Source: Lachnospiraceae bacterium (lineage in GTDB: Bacteria > Bacillota > Clostridia > Lachnospirales > Lachnospiraceae). Taken from it: a stretch of DNA of 64,000 nucleotides. Positions 43,738-53,057 of this stretch are shown one piece after another. The position numbers and the translations under genes were made by a program. Every line of letters begins with the position of its first letter. The stretch's first letter is position 1. Below the pieces are notes generated by a model that was given only the letters and a program-made list of their open reading frames with translations, was not told the DNA's origin and made no database searches. Location: contig CAJTDK010000002.1 of the NCBI GenBank assembly GCA_910575105.1, positions 209,988-273,987 on the forward strand, in the 5' to 3' direction.

Positions 43738-45099
43738 ATGAGAAAGAACAAAAGGATCAGAGAAAAGCAGATATATTACGGGATAGCGGTCCTGGTGGCG
43801 ATCTTTATCGTTGTGGGGCTTACCACCGCGGTAAGAGACGGGTCGGGAAGAAGTATAGAGACAGCCCGGATAGAGGAAGTGAAGCCAGAGGACGAGGCTA
43901 AGGCGGACGAAGCCCGGGAAGAGAAGGAGAAAGCAGATGCTGGTGAGAAGGTCAAGGTAGATAATCCGGATATTCGTGTGCTGCTGATGACTGACGGCTT
44001 TAGCGGCGCCATACATCCCCAGGTCAGCCTGTCTTCCGATTCGGGGATGATCGTTACATATGGAGACAAGAAAAAAGAATATAATAAGAAAAAGATATTG
44101 AAGCTTGAGCCGGATCACAAGTGGTTTAAAGAGGGGGCGGTGCGTGTCAGGGCGAAGAAGGGAAAGATTATGGTAAAGAGCCTTAAGCGCGGGGACGGGA
44201 CGCCTTCCTATGACGGTGTGATCGAGCTTCGGAGTACGGCGGAAGGACTTGCGGTCATCAATGAGCTTCCGGTAGAAAAGTATCTCTGCGGAGTCATCCC
44301 CAGCGAGATGCCTGCATCCTATGAGCTGGAAGCGTTAAAGGCCCAGGCTGTGTGCGCCAGGAGCTATGCTTACAGGCAGATGAAAGAATACGCCTATCCG
44401 GAGTACGAGGCCCATATCAATGACAGCACGAGCTATCAGGTATACAATAATTCCGCACAGGCAAAGGCATCATCAAAAGCGGTGGAGGAGACGGCAGGCC
44501 AGACGGTCAAGTATAAAGGCGATGTGGTATCCACTTATTTTTATTCCACCTCCTGCGGGAAGACGACGACGATGGAAGCGTGGGGGACAAAGCCAGGAAA
44601 GAAGAACGGATATCTGTACTCTGCCAAGGTGCGGGATGAGGACGGTGATTATGAAAAGGATCTGCCCTGGTACCGCTGGACAGTGACGGTACCGGTGGAG
44701 ACATTGTCAGATCTGATTGGGCTGAATACAGGAAAAGATATCGGTACCCTTGAAAAGATTAAGATAACGGAACGTGGCCCTGGTGATGTGGCCTTGGTGA
44801 TGAAGGCGGTCGGGGATATGGGAAGCGTGACGGTAAAGACAGAGAACAAGATTCGCAAAGCTCTCGGCGGCAGCGAGTATAAGATCAAGAGACAGGACGG
44901 AAGCGAGACGGACGGAAGGGATCTGCTCCCCAGTGCCTTTTTCACGATAGAGAAAAAGGGCGGTAATTTTGTGATTAAAGGAGGAGGCTTCGGCCATGGC
45001 ATCGGTATGAGCCAGACCGGGGCCAATGAGATGGCAAAGAAGGGAAAGAATTATAAGGAGATACTGTCACTGTTCTACAAGGATATTACGGTGGAATAG
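43738..45099 (+). CDS. SpoIID/LytB-domain protein
   Basis: 453 residues from ATG 43738 (AGGGG seven bases upstream; TTG 43711 possible). One N-terminal membrane segment (YYGIAVLVAIFIVVGLTTAV), then a charged Glu/Lys/Ala linker and a SpoIID domain: VEKYLCGVIPSEMPASYELE, ALKAQAVCARSYAYRQM, the catalytic-type Glu in PSEMP, and the end GGGFGHGIGMSQTGANEMAK. SpoIID is a lytic transglycosylase acting on denuded peptidoglycan during engulfment. The protein is longer than Bacillus SpoIID (about 340) and stands alone, so it may be a SpoIID paralogue rather than SpoIID itself. Confidence 0.85.
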   Translation: MRKNKRIREKQIYYGIAVLVAIFIVVGLTTAVRDGSGRSIETARIEEVKPEDEAKADEAREEKEKADAGEKVKVDNPDIRVLLMTDGFSGAIHPQVSLSSDSGMIVTYGDKKKEYNKKKILKLEPDHKWFKEGAVRVRAKKGKIMVKSLKRGDGTPSYDGVIELRSTAEGLAVINELPVEKYLCGVIPSEMPASYELEALKAQAVCARSYAYRQMKEYAYPEYEAHINDSTSYQVYNNSAQAKASSKAVEETAGQTVKYKGDVVSTYFYSTSCGKTTTMEAWGTKPGKKNGYLYSAKVRDEDGDYEKDLPWYRWTVTVPVETLSDLIGLNTGKDIGTLEKIKITERGPGDVALVMKAVGDMGSVTVKTENKIRKALGGSEYKIKRQDGSETDGRDLLPSAFFTIEKKGGNFVIKGGGFGHGIGMSQTGANEMAKKGKNYKEILSLFYKDITVE

Positions 45100-45137
45100 C
45101 TTTACTTTATAAAAAATTTATAATTTTCATGGAATTG

Positions 45138-45164
45138 TTAGCACTCGATTAAAAAGAGTGCTAA
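45138..45164 (+). promoter_or_regulatory. CIRCE operator (HrcA site) upstream of htpG
   Basis: TTAGCACTC, nine bases, GAGTGCTAA: a perfect CIRCE inverted repeat. It lies just upstream of the -35 box of the htpG promoter, which implies HrcA control of this heat-shock gene. Confidence 0.95.
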
Positions 45165-45171
45165 TTTTCTA

Positions 45172-45200
45172 TTGACTTTTATTTGCGGCGGTATTATTAT
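45172..45200 (+). promoter_or_regulatory. htpG promoter
   Basis: TTGACT (45172-45177), 17-base spacer, TATTAT (45195-45200), immediately after CIRCE. Confidence 0.7.
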
Positions 45201-45291
45201 ATCATTTAGGCAAAAGTGAAGCTTGGCCGGCAAGGAGGTATCCTTGCAGATCAGGCATAGAGATAAAATTATAAAACAGGAGTGATAATTT

Positions 45292-47436
45292 ATGGGTAAA
45301 AAAGGTAATTTATCGATCAGCAGTGAAAACATATTTCCGATCATCAAAAAATGGGTATATTCTGATCATGATATTTTCGTGAGAGAGATGGTGTCCAATG
45401 GCTGCGATGCCATCACCAAGCTTAAGAAGCTGGACGTGATGGGCGAGTATCAGCTTCCGGATGATTATAAGGCAAAGATTCAGATCACCGTTAATCCCGA
45501 GGAGAAGACGCTTAGATTTGCTGATAACGGTCTTGGTATGACAGCGGAGGAAGTGGAAGAGTATATTACGCAGATCGCATTTTCCGGGGCTACAGAATTT
45601 TTGGAGAAATATAAGGACAAGACGACGGAAGACGATATGATCGGCCACTTCGGACTGGGTTTTTATTCTGCGTTCATGGTGGCGGACGAGGTCCATATCG
45701 ATACGCTTTCTTATAAAAATGGCGCGGCTGCGGTACACTGGGTAAGCGACGGCGGCACAGAGTATGAGATGGACGAGGGCAATAAGGACACCGTCGGAAC
45801 AGAGATCACCCTCCACCTGAATGAGGACAGCCTTGAATTTGCTAATGAGTACCGCATGAGAGAGGTCATTGAGAAATACTGCTCCTTTATGCCGGTAGAG
45901 ATCTTCCTTTCCAAGGAAAATGCAAAGAAGGAATATGAGACTATCGACGAGGCGGATCTTAAGGATACGGATACCGTTGTCGAGCATATCCATGAGGAAG
46001 CCAAGATGGAGGAGAAGGAAAACGAGGACGGGACCAAGGAGATGGTAGAGGTATCTCCGGCGAAGGAGAAGGTCAAGATCGAGAAGCGTCCGGTTTCCTT
46101 AAGCGATATCCACCCGCTCTGGACGAAGCATCCGAACGAGTGTTCTGACGAGGATTATCAGGAGTTCTACCGCAAGGTATTCCTTGATTATAAAGAGCCC
46201 TTATTCTGGATTCACCTGAATATGGACTACCCCTTCAACCTGAAGGGTATCCTCTACTTCCCGCGGATTAACACAGAGTATGATTCCATCGAGGGTACGA
46301 TCAAACTTTACAATAACCAGGTGTTTATTGCGGACAATATCAAGGAGGTCATCCCGGAATTTTTGATGGTGCTTAAGGGTGTGATCGATTGTCCTGATCT
46401 GCCGCTTAACGTGTCGAGAAGCGCGCTGCAAAATGACGGGTTTGTCAATAAGATTGCCGAGTACATTTCCAAGAAGGTGGCGGACAAGCTCTCTGGCATG
46501 TGCAAGACGAAGAGAGAGGATTATGAGAAATACTGGGACGATATCAGTCCGTTTGTCAAGTTCGGATGTCTCAAGGACGAGAAGTTCTGCGACAAAATGA
46601 AGGATGTTGTCCTGTTCAAGAATATTGACGGCAAATATCTGACCCTCAAAGACTGCATCGAGGAGAACGGCGGGGTGACAGAGAAGCCGGAGACTGAGCC
46701 AAAGACAGATGCGTCCGGGACAGAGGAGGCGAAGGCAGAAGGAGAGGCTGCGGAAGAAGCAGACGGCGCGGCTGAGAGTACAAAGGAGGATGCTTCTGAC
46801 GGCGCGGACAGCAAGAAGGAAGAGAAGACGACGATCTACTACGTGACGGATGAGATCCAGCAGAGCCAGTATATCAATATGTTCAGGAAGCAGGGCCTGG
46901 ATGCGGTGATCTTAAGCCATAACATTGACTCGCCATTTATCTCCCAGCTTGAGCAGCGCAATGAGAACATCCAGTTCCAGAGGATTGACGCTGATGTGAC
47001 GGATACCGTGAAGGAGGAAGTCAGCGAGGAAGATAAAGAGGCGTTTCAGAAGACTGCCGATGAGCTGACGGCAATCTTCAGGAAGGAGCTTGGCAAGGAT
47101 AAGCTTGAGGTGAAGGTTGAAAGGCTTAAGGATGATAAGGTTGCATCCATGATTACCCTGTCAGAGCAGAGCCGCCGTATGCAGGAGATGATGAAGATGT
47201 ATGGCATGGGCGCTATGGGCATGGGTATGGATGCAGGAAATGAGGGCACGCTGATCCTCAATGCCAACCACCCGCTTGTTCAGTACGTGGAGGGGAATAA
47301 GGACAATGAAAATATTTCCCTTATCTGCAGACAGCTTTATGATCTGGCCATGATCGCGCACAAGCCGCTGAATCCAGAGGAAATGACAGCATTTGTACAG
47401 AGAAGCAATGAGATCATGATGCTTCTTACCAAATAA
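45292..47436 (+). CDS. htpG: Chaperone HtpG (Hsp90)
   Basis: 714 residues, longer than E. coli HtpG (624). N-terminal GHKL ATPase motifs: EMVSNGCDAITKL (in place of ELISNASDA), FADNGLGMTAEEVEEYI, FGLGFYSAFMVAD, GTEITLHL. The middle domain has NVSRSALQND with the ATP-contacting Arg. An acidic Ala/Glu/Lys-rich insert occupies about residues 463-516, splitting the C-terminal part; such a linker is charged like that of eukaryotic Hsp90 but sits in a different place. ATP-driven folding of stress-labile proteins. Ribosome binding site AGGAGTGATAATTT. Confidence 0.95.
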   Translation: MGKKGNLSISSENIFPIIKKWVYSDHDIFVREMVSNGCDAITKLKKLDVMGEYQLPDDYKAKIQITVNPEEKTLRFADNGLGMTAEEVEEYITQIAFSGATEFLEKYKDKTTEDDMIGHFGLGFYSAFMVADEVHIDTLSYKNGAAAVHWVSDGGTEYEMDEGNKDTVGTEITLHLNEDSLEFANEYRMREVIEKYCSFMPVEIFLSKENAKKEYETIDEADLKDTDTVVEHIHEEAKMEEKENEDGTKEMVEVSPAKEKVKIEKRPVSLSDIHPLWTKHPNECSDEDYQEFYRKVFLDYKEPLFWIHLNMDYPFNLKGILYFPRINTEYDSIEGTIKLYNNQVFIADNIKEVIPEFLMVLKGVIDCPDLPLNVSRSALQNDGFVNKIAEYISKKVADKLSGMCKTKREDYEKYWDDISPFVKFGCLKDEKFCDKMKDVVLFKNIDGKYLTLKDCIEENGGVTEKPETEPKTDASGTEEAKAEGEAAEEADGAAESTKEDASDGADSKKEEKTTIYYVTDEIQQSQYINMFRKQGLDAVILSHNIDSPFISQLEQRNENIQFQRIDADVTDTVKEEVSEEDKEAFQKTADELTAIFRKELGKDKLEVKVERLKDDKVASMITLSEQSRRMQEMMKMYGMGAMGMGMDAGNEGTLILNANHPLVQYVEGNKDNENISLICRQLYDLAMIAHKPLNPEEMTAFVQRSNEIMMLLTK

Positions 47437-47639
47437 AAAACAATAAGATACGGACAGAACCGGAGTACAGGAGATTGATGTGTTCCGGTTCTTCTTTCAG
47501 ATATATAAGAAGTCTTGCTGCAAAGTCCGTAAGCCTGCATATATCTGGTTCCAAATATATGGAAATTCCCGGAAAAATGTTTTTTGATGGACAAAATATG
47601 GGAAATCGGGTAGAATATAGAGCGTATAGGGGTGGATTT

Positions 47640-48479
47640 ATGGAAAAGCTAAAACGGATCTTTTCACAGGTTTCACAAATACCGGAGCAGGTTTCCAAGG
47701 TGCATATGGGTGCTTATGCTGCGCAGGCCGCCTATTTTCTTATGCTCTGCATGATACCGATTATTTTGCTGCTTCTGACGCTGGTGCAGTATACGCCGGT
47801 GACAAAAGCAGATGTGATGACTGCGGTTATACAGGTATTTCCTTCATCTGTGGATTCGCTGATCACGTCGATCGTCAACCAGGTGTATAACCAGTCGACC
47901 GGGATCATTCCTGTAACGCTTGTGATAACCTTATGGTCGGCGGGAAAAGGTGTTTTGTCCATTACGACAGGGCTTAACTGTATCTACGGCTGTCCGGAGA
48001 CACGTAATTATTTCTTTTTAAGAATCAGGGCGACGCTGTATACGGTTATGTTCATTGTCGTGATCCTGCTTCTTCTGGTGCTGTCGGTGTTCGGTAATTC
48101 GCTGAACTTGTTTATCCTTGAGCATGTTCCGTTTATGACAAGGATGGCTGACTGGCTGATCGAGGCGCGGACGGTCATATCGCCGGCGGTGCTGGTGGTA
48201 TTCTGTCTCTTGCTCTATAAGTTCCTCCCCAACCGGAGGGACCGGTTCATCAAGCAGCTTCCGGGGGCAGCGTTCGCGGCTCTTGGGTGGATGGTTGTGT
48301 CATGGATCTTCTCTGTATATCTGGATATTTTTCAAGGGTTTTCCAGCATGTACGGAAGTCTGACTACGATTGTGCTGATCATGCTGTGGATGTATTTTTG
48401 TATGTACAGTATACTGCTTGGCGGTGAGATCAATGTGCTTTTGTATGACGAGCTGTTTGAGACAAAAGTACGAAAATGA
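47640..48479 (+). CDS. YihY/BrkB family membrane protein
   Basis: 279 residues from ATG 47640 (GGGGTGG five bases upstream). The promoter TGGACA-17-TAGAAT (47589-47617) starts the message just before this ATG, so the longer frame from 47475 is not used. Six membrane segments; family motifs AAYFLMLCMIPIILLLLTLV, WSAGKGVLSITTGLNCIYG, RDRFIKQLPGAAFAALGWM and MYGSLTTIVLIMLWMYFCMY. Transport function of the family is unproven; earlier annotation as ribonuclease BN was wrong. Confidence 0.92.
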   Translation: MEKLKRIFSQVSQIPEQVSKVHMGAYAAQAAYFLMLCMIPIILLLLTLVQYTPVTKADVMTAVIQVFPSSVDSLITSIVNQVYNQSTGIIPVTLVITLWSAGKGVLSITTGLNCIYGCPETRNYFFLRIRATLYTVMFIVVILLLLVLSVFGNSLNLFILEHVPFMTRMADWLIEARTVISPAVLVVFCLLLYKFLPNRRDRFIKQLPGAAFAALGWMVVSWIFSVYLDIFQGFSSMYGSLTTIVLIMLWMYFCMYSILLGGEINVLLYDELFETKVRK

Positions 48480-48511
48480 TAGTGTGATAAGAAAGTGATG
48501 AGGTAAAGGAA

Positions 48512-48982
48512 TTGATTAAGATAGAGATACCAAACTATAAGACTTTGGAGTTAGAATATCTCGTCCTGGATTACAACGGGACGATTGCCCTGGACGGGGA
48601 GATCCGGGACGCGGTGAAGGAGCGGCTGCTTAAGCTGGCTGAGGATCTGGAGATCCATGTGCTGACAGCGGATACCCACGGGACGGCGAAGAAGATGTGC
48701 GAGGGACTGCCGCTTAAGATTCAGACATTCCCGACTGACGGGGCGCTGGATGAAAAGCTGGCGGTTGTTGAAAAGCTTGGGGAGGATAAGTGCGCTACTA
48801 TCGGAAACGGGCGCAATGACAAGTTGATGTGCAGAGCCAGTGCTTTCGCCGTCGCTGTGATGGAGCAGGAGGGTATGTGCAGCAGGCTTTTGGGGGAGAC
48901 GGACGTATGTACCAGGAGCATTGAGGATGCGCTGGATCTTTTGCTTTGCCCGAAACGGCTGATCGCTACGCTCAGAGGTTAG
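48512..48982 (+). CDS. HAD-superfamily protein (P-type-ATPase-domain-like)
   Basis: 156 residues from TTG 48512 (GAGG eight bases upstream). A minimal HAD core: motif I LVLDYNGTIALDG (near residues 17-29), motif II-like LTADTHGTAK, and ATIGNGRNDKLMCRASAFAVAV (near 94-115). This resembles the free-standing soluble domains related to P-type ATPase phosphorylation domains. It probably hydrolyses a small phosphate ester; the substrate is unknown. It lies 32 bases after the YihY gene. Confidence 0.82.
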   Translation: MIKIEIPNYKTLELEYLVLDYNGTIALDGEIRDAVKERLLKLAEDLEIHVLTADTHGTAKKMCEGLPLKIQTFPTDGALDEKLAVVEKLGEDKCATIGNGRNDKLMCRASAFAVAVMEQEGMCSRLLGETDVCTRSIEDALDLLLCPKRLIATLRG

Positions 48983-48989
48983 ACTTTTG

Positions 48990-49135
48990 GTTACTGTTCA
49001 TGGGTCGGAAATGCGCACTGGCCGCGCATTCCGTAAGAATATGATACAGGAGAGAGGGGTGGCTTTTGCGCAGCAAACTTAGGAATGCCGCCACGAATCG
49101 TTGCTATGGGCGTCCCCTGGGCCGTGAATAGTAAT
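48990..49135. repeat. Palindromic repeat family 1, full-length copy
   Basis: 146 bp with terminal inverted repeats GTTACTGTTCA / TGAATAGTAA(T). The internal hairpin AATGCGCACTGGCCGCGCATT is followed by GGAGAGAGGGGTGGC. About 90 percent alike to 56584-56730, which has the opposite orientation. No coding capacity, so a MITE/REP-like element. Confidence 0.85.
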
Positions 49136-49154
49136 GACTTTTGCTGTTTTGCAC

Positions 49155-49182
49155 TTGACAATGATTATTGGTATGTTACAAT
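49155..49182 (+). promoter_or_regulatory. pheST promoter
   Basis: TTGACA (49155-49160), 16-base spacer, TACAAT (49177-49182), ahead of the T-box leader. Confidence 0.75.
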
Positions 49183-49189
49183 ATTGAAG

Positions 49190-49460
49190 TATGAATAGAC
49201 AAAAGCGATGACCGTGTAAAGTAGAGAACCATTTTCCATCAGAGAGGGGGAATCTCCGGCTGAAAGTTCCCCTGGGTTCAGATGGCGATCGAATTTCCCA
49301 CGCAAGCTGCATTTTTGAAACAAAGTATGAGGATAGTAGGAAATGCCGTGTCTGCACGTTACGCAGCAATGAGTGTCCGTATGTTTTGTGGTATGCGGGA
49401 ATCAGGGTGGTATCGCGGGTAAAGCCTCGTCCCTATATCGGTAGGGATGGGGATTTTTTT
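49190..49460 (+). promoter_or_regulatory. T-box riboswitch, phenylalanine specific, controlling pheST
   Basis: Leader of about 270 nt with the T-box sequence AGGGTGGTATCGCGG at 49404-49418 and a terminator at 49425-49460 (CGTCCCTAT/GTAGGGATGGGG then TTTTTTT). The likely specifier codon is TTC at 49295-49297 in GAATTTCCCACG on the 3' side of stem I, matching tRNA-Phe. Uncharged tRNA-Phe would stabilise the antiterminator and turn on phenylalanyl-tRNA synthetase. Confidence 0.9.
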
Positions 49461-49541
49461 ATGCAGAATTAGGGAGCTTCTGCAGTGGAAAACGGCCGTC
49501 AGCTTTGACACATAAACTACAATTGAAAGGAAACGAAAGTG

Positions 49542-50561
49542 ATGAAAGAAAGATTACAGGGCATCAGGGATGAGGCATTAAAGGCTATTGAAGCTGCTGA
49601 TATGCCGGACAAGCTGAATGATGTGCGCGTTAAGTTCCTTGGGAAAAAGGGCGAGCTTACCGCAGTGTTAAAAGGGATGAAGGACGTTGCCGCAGAGGAC
49701 AGGCCGAAGGTGGGCCAGATGGTGAATGAGACCAGGGCGGCGATCGAGTCTCTTCTTGAGGAGAGTAAAAAGAAGATGGAGCGCGCGATACGCGCAGAAA
49801 AGTTAAAGCAGGAGGTTATCGACGTTACGCTTCCGTCGAAGAAAAACATGGTGGGGCACCGCCATCCGAATACCATTGCCCTTGAGGAGGTAGAGAGAAT
49901 CTTCGTGGGCATGGGATATGAGGTGGTGGAAGGCCCGGAGGTAGAGTATGACCTTTACAATTTCGAGAAACTGAATATTCCGGCTGACCATCCGGCGAAG
50001 GATGAGCAGGATACTTTCTATATCAATAAGGATATCGTACTGCGTACCCAGACATCTCCGGTGCAGGCCCGCGTGATGGAGCAGGGAAAGCTCCCGATCC
50101 GCATGATCGCGCCGGGCAGGGTGTTTCGCTCTGATGAGGTGGATGCGACCCATTCTCCATCCTTCCATCAGATCGAAGGACTTGTCATTGACAAGAACAT
50201 CTCCTTTGCCGACCTTAAGGGTACGCTGGAGGTATTTGCAAAAGAGCTGTTCGGGCCGGATACAAAGACCAAGTTCCGTCCCCATCATTTCCCGTTCACA
50301 GAGCCGAGCGCGGAGGTGGATGTATCCTGCTTCAAGTGCGGCGGAAAAGGCTGCCGCTTTTGCAAAGGCTCCGGCTGGATAGAGATCCTCGGCTGTGGCA
50401 TGGTTCATCCTCATGTATTGGAAATGTGCGGCATCGACCCGGATACGTATACCGGCTTCGCCTTCGGCGTAGGCCTAGAACGGATCGCGCTGCTCAAATA
50501 TGAGATCGACGATATGCGCCTTCTCTACGAGAACGATATCCGATTCTTGAAACAATTTTAG
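49542..50561 (+). CDS. pheS: Phenylalanine-tRNA ligase alpha subunit
   Basis: 339 residues (ATG 49542; GTG 49539 also in frame). N-terminal coiled-coil arm (residues 1-85), then the class II catalytic core: motif 2 region FRSDEVDATHSPSFHQIEGL, FRPHHFPFTEPSAEVDVSCF with the aminoacylation-site Phe/Glu residues, and motif 3 GFAFGVGLERIALLKYEIDD. A CxxCGGKGCRFCKGSGW zinc-ribbon-like stretch lies near residue 265. Works as an alpha2beta2 enzyme with PheT. Confidence 0.97.
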   Translation: MKERLQGIRDEALKAIEAADMPDKLNDVRVKFLGKKGELTAVLKGMKDVAAEDRPKVGQMVNETRAAIESLLEESKKKMERAIRAEKLKQEVIDVTLPSKKNMVGHRHPNTIALEEVERIFVGMGYEVVEGPEVEYDLYNFEKLNIPADHPAKDEQDTFYINKDIVLRTQTSPVQARVMEQGKLPIRMIAPGRVFRSDEVDATHSPSFHQIEGLVIDKNISFADLKGTLEVFAKELFGPDTKTKFRPHHFPFTEPSAEVDVSCFKCGGKGCRFCKGSGWIEILGCGMVHPHVLEMCGIDPDTYTGFAFGVGLERIALLKYEIDDMRLLYENDIRFLKQF

Positions 50562-50619
50562 CGCCTGCGGGCTATCATCAAACAATGATTAATCTATAGT
50601 TTAAAGAAGGAGTAATAAG

Positions 50620-53040
50620 ATGAACACATCATTATCATGGATAAAGGCATATGTTCCGGATCTTAACGTCACCGCGCAGGAATACGCGGATGCGATGACC
50701 CTGTCCGGGACAAAGGTAGAAGGATATGAGAGATTAGACGCTGACCTTGACAAGATCGTCGTAGGTCAGATCGACAAGATAGAAAAGCATCCGGACGCGG
50801 ATAAGCTGATCATCTGTCAGGTAAATGTCGGGACCGGGATCGTGCAGATCGTAACGGGCGCGCCCAATGTAAAGGAAGGAGACAAAGTTCCGGTAGTTTT
50901 GGACGGCGGGCGCGTGGCAGGAGGTCATGAGCCGGGGAGCCGCGTAGAAGGCGGAGTGAAGATCAAGAAAGGGAAGCTTCGAGGCGTGGAGAGCTTCGGC
51001 ATGATGTGCTCCATCGAAGAGCTTGGCTCCGACAAGGACATGTATCCGGAATCGCCGGAGTACGGAATCTACATTTTCAAGGATGACGTAGAGGTAGGGA
51101 CAAGCGCTGTGGAGGCTCTGGGGCTTGACGATGTTGTATTTGAATACGAGGTGACCTCCAACAGAGTAGATTGCTTCAGCGTGATCGGCATCGCCAGAGA
51201 AGCGGCGGCTACTTTTCGGAAGGAGTTTCATCCTCCGGTGGTGACGGAGACGGGAAATGATGAGAATGCATCCGATTATATCAAGGTAACGGTGAAGGAT
51301 ACCGACCTGTGCCCGCGGTACTGCGCGAGAGTGGTAAAGAATATTAAAATAGGGCCTTCCCCCAAGTGGATGCAAAGAAGGCTTGCTTCCGTAGGAATCC
51401 GGCCCATCAACAATCTGGTTGACATCACGAACTACGTGATGGAAGAGTACGGCCAGCCTATGCATGCCTATGACCTGGATACTATCGCCGGACATGAGAT
51501 CATCGTGCGCCGCGCAGAAAAGGACGAGAAGTTCGTGACCCTGGACGGGCAGGAGCGCCAGATGGATGATTCTGTGCTGATGATCTGTGATGGAGAGAAG
51601 TCTGTAGGCATCGCAGGTATCATGGGCGGTGAAAATTCCATGATCACCGATAACGTGCATACGATGCTCTTTGAGGCGGCATGTTTCGACGGCACCAATA
51701 TCCGCAAGTCCAGCAAGAAGGTGGGCTTAAGGACAGATGCTTCCGGCAAATTTGAAAAAGGACTTGACCCGAATAACGCTGAGGCGGCCATAAACCGTGC
51801 CTGCCAGTTGGTGGAGGAGATGGGCGCCGGTGAAGTGGTCGGCGGCATCGTAGATGTATATGGAAAGAAAAAAGAGCCGGTAAGAGTGCCTTTTGATGCC
51901 GGCGAGATCAATGCGCTCCTTGGAACAGATATTTCTGAGGAGGATATGCTTTCCTACTTTAAAATGATCGGCCTGGAATATGATGAGGCGGCCAATGAGG
52001 TGATCGCGCCGGCCTTCCGCCACGATCTGTTCCGTCTGGCGGATCTGGCAGAAGAGGTTGCGAGGTTCTACGGCTATGACAATATCCCGACCACGCTTCC
52101 GAAGGGAGAGGCCACCACAGGAAAGCTCTCCTTCAAGCTGCGGATTGAACAGACTGCCCGGGATATCGCGGAATTCTGCGGTTTCAGCCAGGGGATGAAC
52201 TATTCCTTCGAGAGTCCGAAGGTATTTGACAAGCTCTTACTCCCGGCAGAATCACCCCTCAGGAATGCGGTGGAGATCATGAATCCTCTGGGCGAGGATT
52301 ACAGCATCATGCGTACCATTTCCCTGAACGGGATGCTGAATTCCCTTGCGACCAATTATAACCGCAGGAATAAGAACGTAAGGCTTTACGAGCTTGGCAA
52401 TATCTATCTTCCCAAATCTCTGCCCCTTACCGAGCTGCCAGAAGAAAGGATGCAGTTCACGCTTGGCATGTACGGAGACGGCGATTTCTTCAGCATGAAG
52501 GGGGTAATTGAGGAGTTTTTTGAAAAGGTCGGGCTGCGTGGAAAAGAGAGTTATGATCCAAATGCAGGCAAACCATTCCTTCATCCGGGCCGTCAGGCGA
52601 ATATCATCTACGGCAAAGACACGGTAGGGTATCTCGGCGAGGTGCACCCGGATGTGGCGGACAGTTACGGGATCGGCGGAAGGGCTTATGTAGCGGTCAT
52701 CGATATGCCAAAGATTGTCGATCTTGCCACCTTCGACAGAAAATATGCCGGACTTGCAAAGTTCCCGGCAGTAAACCGAGACATCAGTATGGTGATGAAA
52801 AAGGATATACTGGCGGGGCAGGTAGAAGAGATTATCGCAAAGAAGGGCGGAGCATATCTGGAAAGCTACTCTCTGTTTGACATCTATGAAGGATCGCAGA
52901 TCAAGGAGGGCTATAAGTCCATCGCATATTCCATCGTGTTCAGGGCGAAGGATAAGACTTTGTCAGACATGGAAGTGACAGAGGCGATGGAGCGGATATT
53001 AAAGGCACTGGAAGCAATGGGGATTGAACTTCGCAAATAG
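50620..53040 (+). CDS. pheT: Phenylalanine-tRNA ligase beta subunit
   Basis: 806 residues, normal length. An N-terminal tRNA-binding (EMAP-like) domain (VVGQIDKIEKHPDADKLIIC, residues 45-64), the B3/B4 editing domain (SNRVDCFSVIGIAREAAATF; RPINNLVDITNYVMEEYGQP), B5, and a C-terminal anticodon-binding FDX-ACB domain (KFPAVNRDISMVMKKDI). Edits mischarged Tyr-tRNA-Phe and binds tRNA. Site AAGAAGGAGTAATAAG before the ATG; 58 bases after pheS. Confidence 0.97.
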   Translation: MNTSLSWIKAYVPDLNVTAQEYADAMTLSGTKVEGYERLDADLDKIVVGQIDKIEKHPDADKLIICQVNVGTGIVQIVTGAPNVKEGDKVPVVLDGGRVAGGHEPGSRVEGGVKIKKGKLRGVESFGMMCSIEELGSDKDMYPESPEYGIYIFKDDVEVGTSAVEALGLDDVVFEYEVTSNRVDCFSVIGIAREAAATFRKEFHPPVVTETGNDENASDYIKVTVKDTDLCPRYCARVVKNIKIGPSPKWMQRRLASVGIRPINNLVDITNYVMEEYGQPMHAYDLDTIAGHEIIVRRAEKDEKFVTLDGQERQMDDSVLMICDGEKSVGIAGIMGGENSMITDNVHTMLFEAACFDGTNIRKSSKKVGLRTDASGKFEKGLDPNNAEAAINRACQLVEEMGAGEVVGGIVDVYGKKKEPVRVPFDAGEINALLGTDISEEDMLSYFKMIGLEYDEAANEVIAPAFRHDLFRLADLAEEVARFYGYDNIPTTLPKGEATTGKLSFKLRIEQTARDIAEFCGFSQGMNYSFESPKVFDKLLLPAESPLRNAVEIMNPLGEDYSIMRTISLNGMLNSLATNYNRRNKNVRLYELGNIYLPKSLPLTELPEERMQFTLGMYGDGDFFSMKGVIEEFFEKVGLRGKESYDPNAGKPFLHPGRQANIIYGKDTVGYLGEVHPDVADSYGIGGRAYVAVIDMPKIVDLATFDRKYAGLAKFPAVNRDISMVMKKDILAGQVEEIIAKKGGAYLESYSLFDIYEGSQIKEGYKSIAYSIVFRAKDKTLSDMEVTEAMERILKALEAMGIELRK

Positions 53041-53057
53041 GAAAAGAGGTTTTACAC

